Source of the DNA: Mycolicibacterium tusciae JS617
Lineage (GTDB): Bacteria; Actinomycetota; Actinomycetes; Mycobacteriales; Mycobacteriaceae
Direction of reading: 5' to 3'
Assembly: GCF_000243415.2 (NCBI RefSeq)
Contig: NZ_KI912270.1
Span: forward strand, 1,116,001 to 1,180,000
DNA length: 64,000 nt
Numbering within the stretch: the stretch's first letter is position 1; every line of letters starts with the position of its first letter. Under the pieces are notes generated by a model, which had not been told where the DNA came from, did not search any database, and saw only the letters and a list, made by a program, of their open reading frames with translations. Of the stretch, positions 27,949 to 35,985 are shown one piece after another. The position numbers and the translations under genes are program-made.

Positions 27949-29457
27949 TCAGCGGCCGGCCAGGGTAAAGCCCTCCCACGCTTTGCGGCGGTCGGCATGC
28001 AGATCGAATTCGACACGCGGCCGGCTGTCGAAAACGCGTACCGCACGCTCGGGATCGGCGTATGCGGGCCAGTCGGTACCGGGCACCCCCGTATCGGCGA
28101 AGGCGCGCCAGCGCGACTGCACATCGTCGCTGACGCGCAGGGCCGTCTTGCGATCCGCAGCGGCCGTGAGCAGCTTGCCGAAAGTCGTTCGGTAGACGTC
28201 GAACACGGCAAGCAACTCTGTCGCATGCGTGGCGCCCAGACCCGACCACCGCAACGTACGAGGTGCATAGTCGTAGCGGTACAGGTAGGTTGGGGCATGC
28301 CGGCTGTGCGCCTCGGCGATTTGCCACGCCGCTGATCCGAACGCGAAGTCGCCGCCGAACTGGATACACGCCGCTGGGTCGGGATAACCGGGGTACGCGG
28401 AGGTGATGCGTTCGCGTTCAGCGGGTTCCGTTGTAGAGAGCAGCCGCTCGATCATCGGCTCCGTCATCGGCAGCAGCTTGAGGAAGCGGCCGAACAATCT
28501 GGCCTCGTCGGCGTTGGTGCCCACGATGAGCGGTACCCGGTGGGCGTGCCCGTCGCGCATCGCCTCGACCGGGTCCAGCGGCAGATACTCGGTTCCGCTG
28601 GTGGGGCCCGCGGCGAACGCGCCAAGCATCTCGCGGTGGCCCGCGACAATGAGCCGTTCGAACGCGGTCACCAGTTCCGTCGGCCGGGCCGCCATCACGG
28701 CCGCCGCGCCGCTGGCCTGGCCGGCGTCGACAAGTTCGGCGAACTTGGTGGCGTAGTCGGCCGCGATGTCCGGTGTGCGAACCATCCCGGCGGCCGGACT
28801 CTCGGAAATCGCCTGGGCGAACAGGCCTTCCGCTGCAGGAACAGCCAGCAGCGTGGCGACCGCGTGGGCGCCGGCGCTCTCGCCGAAGATGGTCACCTTG
28901 TCCGGGTCGCCACCGAACACCGCGATGTTCTCGCGAACCCAACGGAGCGCCATCACCAGGTCGCGCAGGTACAGGTTGTCGTCGAAGGTGTGCTCGTTGT
29001 CGGACAGCGACGACAGGTCCAGGCATCCCAGGGGGCCCAGTCGGTAGTTCACCGATACGTACACGCAGCCCCGCCGCGCCATCGCCGCGCCGTCGTAGAT
29101 CGGCGTCGCCGAACTTCCCATGAAGTAGCCGCCGCCGTGGATGAACACCATGACCGGCAGCGACGCGTCGGGCGGCGAGGTGGGGGCCACGACATTGAGC
29201 GTCAGGCAGTCCTCGCTCATCGGCTGGTATTTGCCCGGGGCCAGCATTGTGTACATGCGCTGCTGCGGTGAGCAGTAGCCGATGCCGTGGCAGTACCGCA
29301 CGCCTGGCCATGCCTCGACGGGTTGCGGCGCGCGCATCCGTAGCTGACCCACCGGTGGGCGCGCGTACGGGATCGCGCGCCAGCGATTCACCCCGTCGCG
29401 GGTGAAACCCTCGACGGTGCCGGAGGCGATGGTCGCGCGGACCGTGTGTTCGTGCAT
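27949..29457 (-). CDS. Type-B carboxylesterase
   Basis: A 502-residue alpha/beta hydrolase of the carboxylesterase/para-nitrobenzyl-esterase family. WRAIPYARPPVGQLRMRAPQ is the family N-terminal motif. SEDCLTLNV is the second signature, VFIHGGGY the oxyanion loop, and GESAGA contains the nucleophile Ser194. The catalytic His is probably in LRWSGLGATHATELLAVF. ATG 29457 follows directly after a GTG at 29460. It is the first gene of a co-directional run with the amine oxidase (60 bases apart) and the APH-fusion gene, which may serve an ester- or amide-containing amine substrate. Confidence 0.9.
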   Translation of the reverse strand: MHEHTVRATIASGTVEGFTRDGVNRWRAIPYARPPVGQLRMRAPQPVEAWPGVRYCHGIGYCSPQQRMYTMLAPGKYQPMSEDCLTLNVVAPTSPPDASLPVMVFIHGGGYFMGSSATPIYDGAAMARRGCVYVSVNYRLGPLGCLDLSSLSDNEHTFDDNLYLRDLVMALRWVRENIAVFGGDPDKVTIFGESAGAHAVATLLAVPAAEGLFAQAISESPAAGMVRTPDIAADYATKFAELVDAGQASGAAAVMAARPTELVTAFERLIVAGHREMLGAFAAGPTSGTEYLPLDPVEAMRDGHAHRVPLIVGTNADEARLFGRFLKLLPMTEPMIERLLSTTEPAERERITSAYPGYPDPAACIQFGGDFAFGSAAWQIAEAHSRHAPTYLYRYDYAPRTLRWSGLGATHATELLAVFDVYRTTFGKLLTAAADRKTALRVSDDVQSRWRAFADTGVPGTDWPAYADPERAVRVFDSRPRVEFDLHADRRKAWEGFTLAGR

Positions 29458-29532
29458 CACCCGACGGTAGCGAATGCCACGCGTCGCCGCGCCTGGACGT
29501 GATCGGCGAGTCGGCCCGCTAGCCTGGCCGGT

Positions 29533-30210
29533 ATGCGAGTGGCTGGGCTGATCGCCATCTTGATGCTGGTAGCAGGGTGTTCATCGTCAACGGATGGCGG
29601 GGCCGAGCGGATCACCCCGATACCACCCAACACCAGCAGACCGTCGTCGACCACCACCCCGACGACGCCAGCGCCGGCCACGCCGCCCAGCCCGGGAGCG
29701 CCGGTGGCCGACGTCATCGCCTGGATCGAGGCGGGCGACACGGTCGACGCCGCGGAATATCACGTCGCCACTCGAGACGGGGTGACCACGGATCTCGGCG
29801 AAGGCATCGCGTTCATCACCCCCTCGGGCAAGACCAACTGCATGACCGACTCGAAACACAGCGACGGGGCGCTGGCGTGTCTGGTCGAGCTCGTCGACCC
29901 GCCACCGCGGCCGGCGGACGCGTACGGCGAGTGGAAAGGCGGCTGGGTCGACTTCGACGGGAAGAGTGTCACCGTCGGATCCGTGCACGGTGACCCCGGC
30001 CGATTCACATCGGGCACGGGTCCCGAACTGCCCTACGGTCGGGCGCTGGGCTTCGGCGACTACCAGTGTCGCGTCGACCCCGTTGGCTTGTTCTGCGCCA
30101 ACCGCGCCAACGATACGGCGGCTCGCTTCAGCGACGCGGGCATCGAACCGTTCGGCTGCCTGGAGCCGGTGACCGCTCCGCCGCAGATCGGCGAGAAGTT
30201 CAGCTGCTGA
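29533..30210 (+). CDS. Secreted lipoprotein, function unknown
   Basis: A 225-residue protein with a lipoprotein signal (MRVAGLIAILMLVAGC, lipidated Cys16). A Thr/Pro/Ser-rich linker (about 25-58) follows, then a globular domain with four conserved-looking cysteines (TNCMTDSK, ALACLVEL, DYQCRVD, LFCANR) that could form disulphides outside the membrane. I do not recognise a named domain. The gene is divergent from the carboxylesterase gene, and its stop abuts the convergent small membrane-protein gene. Confidence 0.75.
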   Translation: MRVAGLIAILMLVAGCSSSTDGGAERITPIPPNTSRPSSTTTPTTPAPATPPSPGAPVADVIAWIEAGDTVDAAEYHVATRDGVTTDLGEGIAFITPSGKTNCMTDSKHSDGALACLVELVDPPPRPADAYGEWKGGWVDFDGKSVTVGSVHGDPGRFTSGTGPELPYGRALGFGDYQCRVDPVGLFCANRANDTAARFSDAGIEPFGCLEPVTAPPQIGEKFSC

Positions 30211-30585
30211 TCAGGTCCGCGGCTTGGTTTGCTCCCGTGCCTGGTCCGGGTAGATCTGCGTCATGCCGATCGCACCGACGATCACGACGACCGGGATCAC
30301 CGCCTTGGTCCAGTGGACTGTGGACGGCGCGGCAACCGCGACGTAGCCAAGGACCGCGATGAGTGCGAACACCAGCGCCCACATCAGCGCGAGGACCTGA
30401 TTGGTGCGCCGGAACGCCGCCTTTCCCACTCGTGCCGCGGCGCCGAGGGTGGCGCGTACTGCTGAGTGAACGGAACGAACGCCAGCGAGCCAAGGGCCAT
30501 CACCGCGAGGACGCCGTCGGACAGTGTCGTCCGCCGAGATGCCGAGGATCAACGCCGAGATCACCGCGCAGATTGCGCCGAACAT
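30211..30585 (-). CDS. Small membrane protein, internal reading frame disturbed
   Basis: The open frame from ATG 30585 covers 124 codons with hydrophobic segments at both ends (AICAVISALILGIS; ALMWALVFALIAVLGYVAVA). Its middle is Arg-rich with poor third-position GC. The neighbouring frame there reads LSDGVLAVMALGSLAFVPF and then PRHEWE, with strong third-position GC, and looks like the true membrane helix. Two compensating one-base changes (an extra base near 30523 and a missing base near 30423) would give one continuous four-helix protein. The family is not identified. Either the gene or the sequence is damaged. Confidence 0.6.
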   Translation of the reverse strand: MFGAICAVISALILGISADDTVRRRPRGDGPWLAGVRSVHSAVRATLGAAARVGKAAFRRTNQVLALMWALVFALIAVLGYVAVAAPSTVHWTKAVIPVVVIVGAIGMTQIYPDQAREQTKPRT

Positions 30586-30668
30586 CCACGTGCTGGGACC
30601 ATTCGTCCACGACTCAGCTTTACCTAACTACCAACCAGAGGCAAAGCACGCGTCGGCGGCGTTCCTCG

Positions 30669-31814
30669 TTATGCGACACCTTTTTGCTTCAACAGGGGAA
30701 GCACACCCTCGGCGAACCAGTACGCCTCCTCCAGATGGGGATAGCCGGAGAGGATGAACTCGTCGAAGCCGACCGAGTGGTACTCGTAGATCAGGTTCGC
30801 CACTTCCTCGTGGCTGCCGACCAGCGCCGTGCCCGCTCCGCCACGAACCAACCCGACGCCTGCCCACAGGTTGGGGTAGATCTCCAGGCTGTCCAACCGG
30901 CCGCCGTGCAGCGCGGTCATCCGCCGTTGGCCTTCGGATTCCGACTTGGCGTGCAGCTCAGTCTGTTTGGCGATCTGCTCGGGGCTCAGTTCGGCGAGCA
31001 ACTCGTCGGCAACCGCCCACGCCGCCGCCGATGTGTCCCGGCTGATGGTGTGCAGCCGGATACCGAAGCGCACCTTGCGGCCACGTTCCTCGGCCAGTTT
31101 GCGGACCCGCTCGATCTTGGCTGCCGCGGCCTGTGGCGGCTCACCCCACGTCAGATAGACGTCGACGTACTCGGCAGCGATGGGCAGCGCTGCCGCCGAC
31201 GACCCGCCAAAATAGATCTGCGGCAGTGGATCTGGTGCGGCCGACACCCGTGCGTCCTTCACCGTGTAGTGCTTGCCCTCGAAGTCGAGTGACTCCTGAC
31301 GCCACAGTGTGTTGACGATGTGCAGGAACTCCCCTGTGCGGGAATATCGCTCGTCGTGGCCGAGGAAGTCACCGAACCGCTGCTGCTCGACGTCGTCGCC
31401 GCCGGTGACGATGTTGAGCAGCACCCTGCCCTCGGAGAACCGCTGAAGGGTCGCGGTCTGCTGCGCGGCCAGCGTCGGTGGAACCAGCCCCGGTCGGAAT
31501 GCGACCAGGAACTTGAGACGTTCGGTTTCGGCGAGCAGTGCCGAGGTCGTCAGCCATGCGTCCTCGCACCAGGTACCCGTCGGGGTCAGCACGCCCTCGT
31601 ATCCCAGTCGGTCCGCGGCACGTGCCACCTCGGCGAGGTACCTGCGCGACGGTGCGCGATAATTGGCAGGCACGGTGTGGTGAGACGATGCGTGCGATGC
31701 GCCGACGATGGATCTGCTGTCCCCGTTGGTGGGGAGGAACCAAAAGAATTTGGCTGTCGAAGACGGCGGTTCGACTTGGGCTGTGCCTGAAGACGATTCG
31801 GCCTGCGCGGACAT
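30669..31814 (-). CDS. ssuD: FMNH2-dependent alkanesulfonate monooxygenase-like protein
   Basis: A 381-residue luciferase-like monooxygenase (LLM class). KFFWFLPTNGDSRSIVG, YEGVLTPTGTWCEDAWL, FRPGLVPPTLAAQQTATLQR and NIVTGGDDVEQQRFGDFLGH match SsuD, which releases sulfite from alkanesulfonates using reduced flavin from a partner reductase. ATG 31814 has an AGGAGA ribosome site. The upstream neighbour, 9 bases before, is the remnant of a sulfonate-type binding protein. No SsuE reductase or intact sulfonate importer is in the window, so the system may be split or decaying. Confidence 0.88.
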   Translation of the reverse strand: MSAQAESSSGTAQVEPPSSTAKFFWFLPTNGDSRSIVGASHASSHHTVPANYRAPSRRYLAEVARAADRLGYEGVLTPTGTWCEDAWLTTSALLAETERLKFLVAFRPGLVPPTLAAQQTATLQRFSEGRVLLNIVTGGDDVEQQRFGDFLGHDERYSRTGEFLHIVNTLWRQESLDFEGKHYTVKDARVSAAPDPLPQIYFGGSSAAALPIAAEYVDVYLTWGEPPQAAAAKIERVRKLAEERGRKVRFGIRLHTISRDTSAAAWAVADELLAELSPEQIAKQTELHAKSESEGQRRMTALHGGRLDSLEIYPNLWAGVGLVRGGAGTALVGSHEEVANLIYEYHSVGFDEFILSGYPHLEEAYWFAEGVLPLLKQKGVA

Positions 31815-31822
31815 GATCTCTC

Positions 31823-32143
31823 CTAGTCGCGATTGATGTAGAGGGGCGCGAGCACGTCGCTGTAGCGTCGGTCGACCCAGCGGGAGAACTCCGGCGCCGA
31901 GCTTATCTGCTCCGATTCCGCGAACAGATCCGCCAGCTCCTGTTCGGTGGCGACAAGCTGGTCGGACAGATCGATCGCTAACCGTAGGCTGCGGCCCTGG
32001 GCGGCGGTCGCGACGTCGAGATCCAGACCCACGGCGGTAGCGTAACTCTGCGCCCATTGTCCGGGATTGTCCCGCGCCCATCGCGTCGCCTTCGCATACC
32101 GCACGGGCGCTATCGGCGCCGCCAACTCGGCAGGAGTGGTCAC
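31823..32143 (-). pseudogene. Remnant of a sulfonate-type ABC substrate-binding protein
   Basis: 106 codons opening at GTG 32143. The sequence YAKATRWARDNPGQWAQSYA, then SDQLVATEQELADLFAES and FSRWVDRRYSDVLAPLY, looks like the C-terminal quarter of SsuA-like binding proteins, including the last helices. The signal peptide and the rest of the protein are missing, and nothing similar lies upstream. A short start-like segment (MTTPAELAAPIAPVR) precedes the homologous part. Most likely a deletion relic next to ssuD. It could also be a conserved small helical protein that I do not recognise. Confidence 0.6.
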
Positions 32144-32202
32144 GGTAGGGCGACGCTACCCACGCACGTGCGGGGCCAATAGGTTTTGATTCTGGATGAG
32201 GC

Positions 32203-32248
32203 AAAAGCACGGCCCCACCGGTGTGATACAACTCACCGGCAGGGCCGT
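32203..32248 (-). terminator. Rho-independent terminator of the 32272-32973 lipoprotein gene
   Basis: Arms ACGGCCCTGCCGGTG and CACCGGTGGGGCCGT (13 of 15 paired, 10-base loop), read on the minus strand, are followed by a TTTT run. The hairpin lies 23 bases after the lipoprotein stop codon. Confidence 0.65.
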
Positions 32249-32271
32249 TGGGTGGCAACGGGTTTCAGCTG

Positions 32272-32973
32272 TCAGCCGAGGCGGAAACTTCCGTTGACCA
32301 GGGTCGGTGTCACATCCTGGCCGTTGATCTTGGAGCTCATCCTGCCGTTGGCCAGGCGTTCGATCTGCTGCGCCTGCTGGAGTAGGCGCCTGTTGCGTAC
32401 CTCGGCGCGGAAACGCAAGTCATTGAGTTCGAATACGTTGATGTCATCGTCATTGTTGTTGCGGAACTGCACGCCGACAGCCGAGCCGTTCTCGCGGACC
32501 ACCCAGGACGCGCGTGTACCGTCCAGCGCAGCGGTGTACATCCCCGCGTCGCCTGTCACCGGCTTTGCCGTGAACTGATACGCCACACCGTTCATGTTCA
32601 GATCGCCGTCGACGTTCCCGTCGTCGAACTCCGCTTGCAGGGTGTCGCGGAACCGCGACTTGATGTCGATCGAGCCGTCGGTTTGGTTGCCGAAGAACCA
32701 GGCTTCGTCATCGGTCCCGTTGCAGGCGTATGCCGCGACTTCGTCTCCGTCGACGGAGATTCCGATCGTCATGGTTTTGCCGTCGGCCGCCGTCATGTCG
32801 GCGATGTAGCGAGCCGACTGCGGAAACGCGGTTGGCGGGGCGGCGGCGGTGGTAGTCGGCGACCCCGATGGGGAGGTCGCTTGATTCGATGATCCGCCAG
32901 AGCAGGCGGATAGGGTGCCGAGCGCGACGATTGCGCTGATTCCCACGAGCAGGGTGCGGGTGATTTTCTTCAT
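32272..32973 (-). CDS. Lipoprotein, function unknown
   Basis: A 233-residue exported protein. The signal is MKKITRTLLVGISAIVALG with lipobox LSAC. A Ser/Thr/Pro/Ala linker precedes a globular domain (SARYIADMTAADGKTMTIGI, VAAYACNGTDDEAWFFGNQT, NMNGVAYQFTAKPVTGDAGM, YTAALDGTRASWVV). This arrangement resembles small mycobacterial cell-envelope lipoproteins that bind or sense ligands. No named family is assigned. ATG 32973 was chosen over the upstream open frame because it starts the signal peptide. A terminator follows. Confidence 0.75.
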   Translation of the reverse strand: MKKITRTLLVGISAIVALGTLSACSGGSSNQATSPSGSPTTTAAAPPTAFPQSARYIADMTAADGKTMTIGISVDGDEVAAYACNGTDDEAWFFGNQTDGSIDIKSRFRDTLQAEFDDGNVDGDLNMNGVAYQFTAKPVTGDAGMYTAALDGTRASWVVRENGSAVGVQFRNNNDDDINVFELNDLRFRAEVRNRRLLQQAQQIERLANGRMSSKINGQDVTPTLVNGSFRLG

Positions 32974-33061
32974 GTGACCAGCATGAACGGCTGGGGGCGG
33001 CGTTACATGAAGAACGTATGGAGATTGCGTGGAGATATCTGCGGTGGCGGGCACGCCTGAT

Positions 33062-34327
33062 TCAAATCGTCAGGAATTCGTCGATCTCGGCCCGGAACAC
33101 CTGCCATGCCGGCTCGGATGAGGTCAGCAGATGGTTGTTACTGGAGAGCTCCACCAGGCGGGAATCCGGTATCAGCGAAGCCAACTCCTCGCCAAAACGG
33201 AGCGGAACTCGGTGATCGTCACGCGAGTGCATGATCAGAGTCGGGCAGACGACGCCTCGCGCCAGTTCACGGACGTCGATGCGGGCGAACTCCTCGAGGA
33301 AACGCACTGCGTTCTCCGGCGAGGTGGTGCGCCGCTGGAGCTGATCGAACGCAGCCCAATCGGAGCGGGAGCCGTCGGGCAGGAACTGCGCGGCGAAGAC
33401 CTGCCGGAACGCCGGATCGTCGCGGCCCCAACCGACTCGGGCGAGTTCGAGGTCCAGTGCCGCGGCCCGCTTTTCATCCTCGCCCGACGCACGCACGGCC
33501 CGTCCACGCGCATATGCACCGCATAGCACCAGGCGGCTGACCCGTTCGGGATGACGGGCCGCATAGGCCACGGCGACGGCGCCGCCCTGCGACACGCCGA
33601 GCAGCGGAAAGCGTTCCAGGCCAAGCGCCTCGACCACCGATTCGAGGTCGGCTACCCAATCGTCGAAGGTGAAATCTGTTGCATCCCAATCAGATAACCC
33701 ACATCCACGCTCGTCGTAGCGAATGAACTGGCGGCTCGCCGACAGATCGCGCACCCAGTGTTTCCACACCGGGCTTTCGATGTCGTACCCGAGGTGGGTC
33801 ATCCAGTTCGCCGCCCGCACAAGCGGCGGGCCCTCCCCGGCCACTGCGTAGGCAAGCCGCACACCGTCTGCGGCCCTACAGAACGCGATGTGCTGGCGCG
33901 GCGGCGGTGGCTCGTCAGGCGCCGCGGGCTCGGGAAGCGGCGGGGTCGGCAACGGTGGCCCGTCCGCGGTGAGGGTGGCCACAAACTGGTAACCGCGGCC
34001 GCGGACGGTCCTGATGAACCGCTGCGATTCACCATCGTCACCGAGTGCGCGACGGGCGGCCTTGATGCGGCTCGTCAACGCGGCCTCGGTGACGAAGCGC
34101 CCACCCCACACCGAATCGAGCAGTTCCTCCTTCGACACGAATCGGTGGGCATTGCTCACCAGCTGCGTGAGTACATCGAACACCTGGGGCTCGACCCGGA
34201 TGACGTCGCCATCAGCGCGCAATTCGTAGCATTGGGTGTCGAGTACGAAGTTCTCGAACCGCCACACGCCGGTCAAGGGCAGAGGAGTTGGAGACTCAGG
34301 TGTTGACAACGTCACGGCGGGTCCCAT
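33062..34327 (-). CDS. Winged-helix DNA-binding domain fused to an alpha/beta hydrolase
   Basis: A 421-residue fusion. Residues 20-118 are an OmpR/PhoB-type winged helix (EPQVFDVLTQLVSNAHRFVS, RIKAARRALGDDGESQRFIR, TVRGRGYQFVA). Residues 120-145 are a Pro-rich linker. Residues 146-421 are a hydrolase with nucleophile Ser246 (GVSQGG), acid Asp370 or Asp371 (IMHSRDDHRVP) and His399 (NNHLLTSSEPAWQ). There is no phosphoreceiver domain. The protein may be a one-component regulator that senses a ligand through a hydrolase fold, with the triad retained. Target genes are unknown. It is transcribed away from the rbpA region. Confidence 0.85.
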   Translation of the reverse strand: MGPAVTLSTPESPTPLPLTGVWRFENFVLDTQCYELRADGDVIRVEPQVFDVLTQLVSNAHRFVSKEELLDSVWGGRFVTEAALTSRIKAARRALGDDGESQRFIRTVRGRGYQFVATLTADGPPLPTPPLPEPAAPDEPPPPRQHIAFCRAADGVRLAYAVAGEGPPLVRAANWMTHLGYDIESPVWKHWVRDLSASRQFIRYDERGCGLSDWDATDFTFDDWVADLESVVEALGLERFPLLGVSQGGAVAVAYAARHPERVSRLVLCGAYARGRAVRASGEDEKRAAALDLELARVGWGRDDPAFRQVFAAQFLPDGSRSDWAAFDQLQRRTTSPENAVRFLEEFARIDVRELARGVVCPTLIMHSRDDHRVPLRFGEELASLIPDSRLVELSSNNHLLTSSEPAWQVFRAEIDEFLTI

Positions 34328-34382
34328 CGGGAGGGTTGCAGGTCATCGTAACGACGAACAGCCCCTCTCCAGGGTTCATCCG

Positions 34383-34724
34383 CTAGCGCCAGCCGTCGGC
34401 CGCCTTGGCCGCGCGCATCAGCGCATCGCACAGTTGCCGCAGCTCGGTGCTGTCCGCGCCCTCGTCCACGGCGGTCGAAACGTCCTCCGCGGCACATCTG
34501 ACCTGGTAGACTCGGTCTGCAAGTTCTGCGGCCTCGTCGGCGGTCAGCACCACGGCGTCCGGTGCCACCGAGGTGCCCTTGACGACGGAACGCTGTTCAT
34601 AAGCGCGTTGGCGGCATGACTGCCTGCAGTACTGCCTGCGTCTGCCCAATCCGGCATCAGCGACTTCACGACCGCACCAACGACAGGGTTGAGAACGTCG
34701 GCGGTTCGATAGCACGGTGACCAC
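34383..34724 (-). CDS. Small Cys4 zinc-finger-like protein, Rv2049c-like
   Basis: A 113-residue protein. The N-terminal half carries CRWCGREVADAG, then RRRQYCRQSCRQRAYEQR: two Cys pairs (CxxC and CxxxC) that look like a zinc ribbon, plus a basic surface suited to nucleic acid. The C-terminal half is acidic and helical (LTADEAAELADRVYQVRCAA). The start is taken at GTG 34724. By position next to rbpA it corresponds to the uncharacterised M. tuberculosis Rv2049c. It is divergent from rbpA. Confidence 0.7.
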   Translation of the reverse strand: MVTVLSNRRRSQPCRWCGREVADAGLGRRRQYCRQSCRQRAYEQRSVVKGTSVAPDAVVLTADEAAELADRVYQVRCAAEDVSTAVDEGADSTELRQLCDALMRAAKAADGWR

Positions 34725-34781
34725 GGACCAGACTGTAAACCGGCGGAGCCAGGAATCCCGGTATCATCAGAGGTCGAGTCG

Positions 34782-34808
34782 GGAACTGCGTGTCGCGCCG
34801 CTGCGTTG
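34782..34808 (+). promoter_or_regulatory. SigE/SigH-type promoter upstream of rbpA
   Basis: GGAACT (34782-34787) and CGTTG (34804-34808), separated by 16 bases, match the mycobacterial extracytoplasmic-function sigma consensus (GGAAC-N16-CGTTG). The downstream element ends 39 bases before the rbpA start codon. This fits the reported stress induction and sigma-E dependence of rbpA in mycobacteria. Confidence 0.6.
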
Positions 34809-34847
34809 ATTCTCCGGACAACTTGCATTGATTGAGGAGTGTGGACC

Positions 34848-35183
34848 ATGGCTGATCGCGTCTTGAGAGGCAGTCGTCTCGGGGCTGTGAGCTACGAGAC
34901 CGACCGCAACCACGATCTTGCGCCGCGTCAGGTTGCGCGCTATCGCACCGATAACGGTGAAGAGTTCGACGTCCCGTTCGCCGACGACGCCGAGATCCCG
35001 CACACGTGGCTGTGCCGCAACGGCATGGAAGGCACGCTGATCGAGGGCGACGCGCCGGAGCCCAAGAAGACGAAGCCGCCGCGTACCCACTGGGACATGC
35101 TGCTGGAGCGCCGCTCGGTCGACGAGTTGGAGGAACTGCTCAAAGAGCGCCTCGACATCATCAAGGCTCGCCGCCGGGGCTAG
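34848..35183 (+). CDS. rbpA: RNA polymerase-binding protein RbpA
   Basis: A 111-residue actinobacterial transcription factor that binds the sigma-A/SigB holoenzyme and stabilises the open complex. The start MADRVLRGSRLGAVSYETD is the N-terminal tail. The core domain includes the zinc-region motif PHTWLCRNGMEG. KTKPPRTHWDMLLERRS is the basic linker, and the C-terminal sigma-interaction domain reads VDELEELLKERLDIIKARR. ATG 34848 has a GAGGAG ribosome site. It is convergent with ppm1 (25 bases between stops). Confidence 0.97.
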   Translation: MADRVLRGSRLGAVSYETDRNHDLAPRQVARYRTDNGEEFDVPFADDAEIPHTWLCRNGMEGTLIEGDAPEPKKTKPPRTHWDMLLERRSVDELEELLKERLDIIKARRRG

Positions 35184-35208
35184 ATTGGCGGCTCGCCGCC
35201 GCGGCTAG

Positions 35209-35985
35209 TTAGCGGCTGACGCCAACGCCGCGGGCGCGATCAAGACGCCCGCGGAAACCCCACTCCGCGACCTTGAAAATTGCTTCGCGGATGTTGGACC
35301 CGCTCATCTTGGACTGTCCGAACTCGCGCTCGGTGAAGGTGATCGGTACTTCGACGACGACGAACCCGTTGTTGATGGTGCGCCAGGTCAGGTCGATCTG
35401 GAAGCAGTACCCCTTCGACTCGACGGCGGCCAGGTCGATCTTTTCCAGCACCTCGCGCCGATACGCGCGGTATCCGGCGGTGATGTCGTGGATGTCGACG
35501 CCGAGCACCACCCTGGCATAGCCATTCGCCGTACGAGATAACGCCTGACGCCGGCGCGGCCAGTTTTTCGTCTCGCCGCCCTTGACGTAGCGCGAGCCGA
35601 TCACCAGGTCCGCGCCGTTGTCGATGCTGTCGAGCAGGCGGTGCAACTGTTCGGGGGGATGGCTCCCGTCGGCGTCCATCTCGACGAGGACCCTGTACTC
35701 GCGCCCCAGGCCCCACTCGAACCCGGCCAGGTATGCCGCTCCGAGGCCAGCCTTGGCGGCGCGGTGCATCACGTGCACGCGATCGGGGTCGGCGAGTGCC
35801 AGCTCGTTGGCCAACTCACCGGTCCCGTCCGGGCTGCCGTCGTCGACGACCAGGATGTGTACATCGGGACACGCGGTCTGCACGCGTCCGACGATCAACG
35901 GCAGGTTTTCCCGCTCGTTGTAGGTGGGGATGATGACCAGCGTCCGCTGACTTGGGCGATCCCCGGGGCCCGGGCCCGTCGTCAT
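35209..35985 (-). CDS. ppm1: Polyprenol-monophosphomannose synthase
   Basis: A 258-residue GT2 glycosyltransferase. It transfers mannose from GDP-mannose to polyprenyl phosphate, giving the donor for lipomannan, lipoarabinomannan and protein mannosylation. [19 protein letters not shown] begins the GT-A fold, [12 protein letters not shown] and VEMDADGSH (metal-binding DAD) follow, and [18 protein letters not shown] is the DPM signature. No membrane segment is present. The start overlaps the lnt stop by four bases, so the two are coupled. In M. tuberculosis the same two activities are one fused protein. Confidence 0.95.
   Translation of the reverse strand: MTTGPGPGDRPSQRTLVIIPTYNERENLPLIVGRVQTACPDVHILVVDDGSPDGTGELANELALADPDRVHVMHRAAKAGLGAAYLAGFEWGLGREYRVLVEMDADGSHPPEQLHRLLDSIDNGADLVIGSRYVKGGETKNWPRRRQALSRTANGYARVVLGVDIHDITAGYRAYRREVLEKIDLAAVESKGYCFQIDLTWRTINNGFVVVEVPITFTEREFGQSKMSGSNIREAIFKVAEWGFRGRLDRARGVGVSR

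Noticed and set aside
27890..28369. 160-codon N-terminal extension of the amine oxidase
   Set aside because: The open frame upstream of 27889 runs through the carboxylesterase gene and is Arg-rich with no similarity. The oxidase begins near AYPLDPLSGDEF.
31815..32258. N-terminal extension of the SsuD-like protein
   Set aside because: The upstream open frame is antiparallel-like filler over the binding-protein remnant. ATG 31814 has a good ribosome site and a normal SsuD start.
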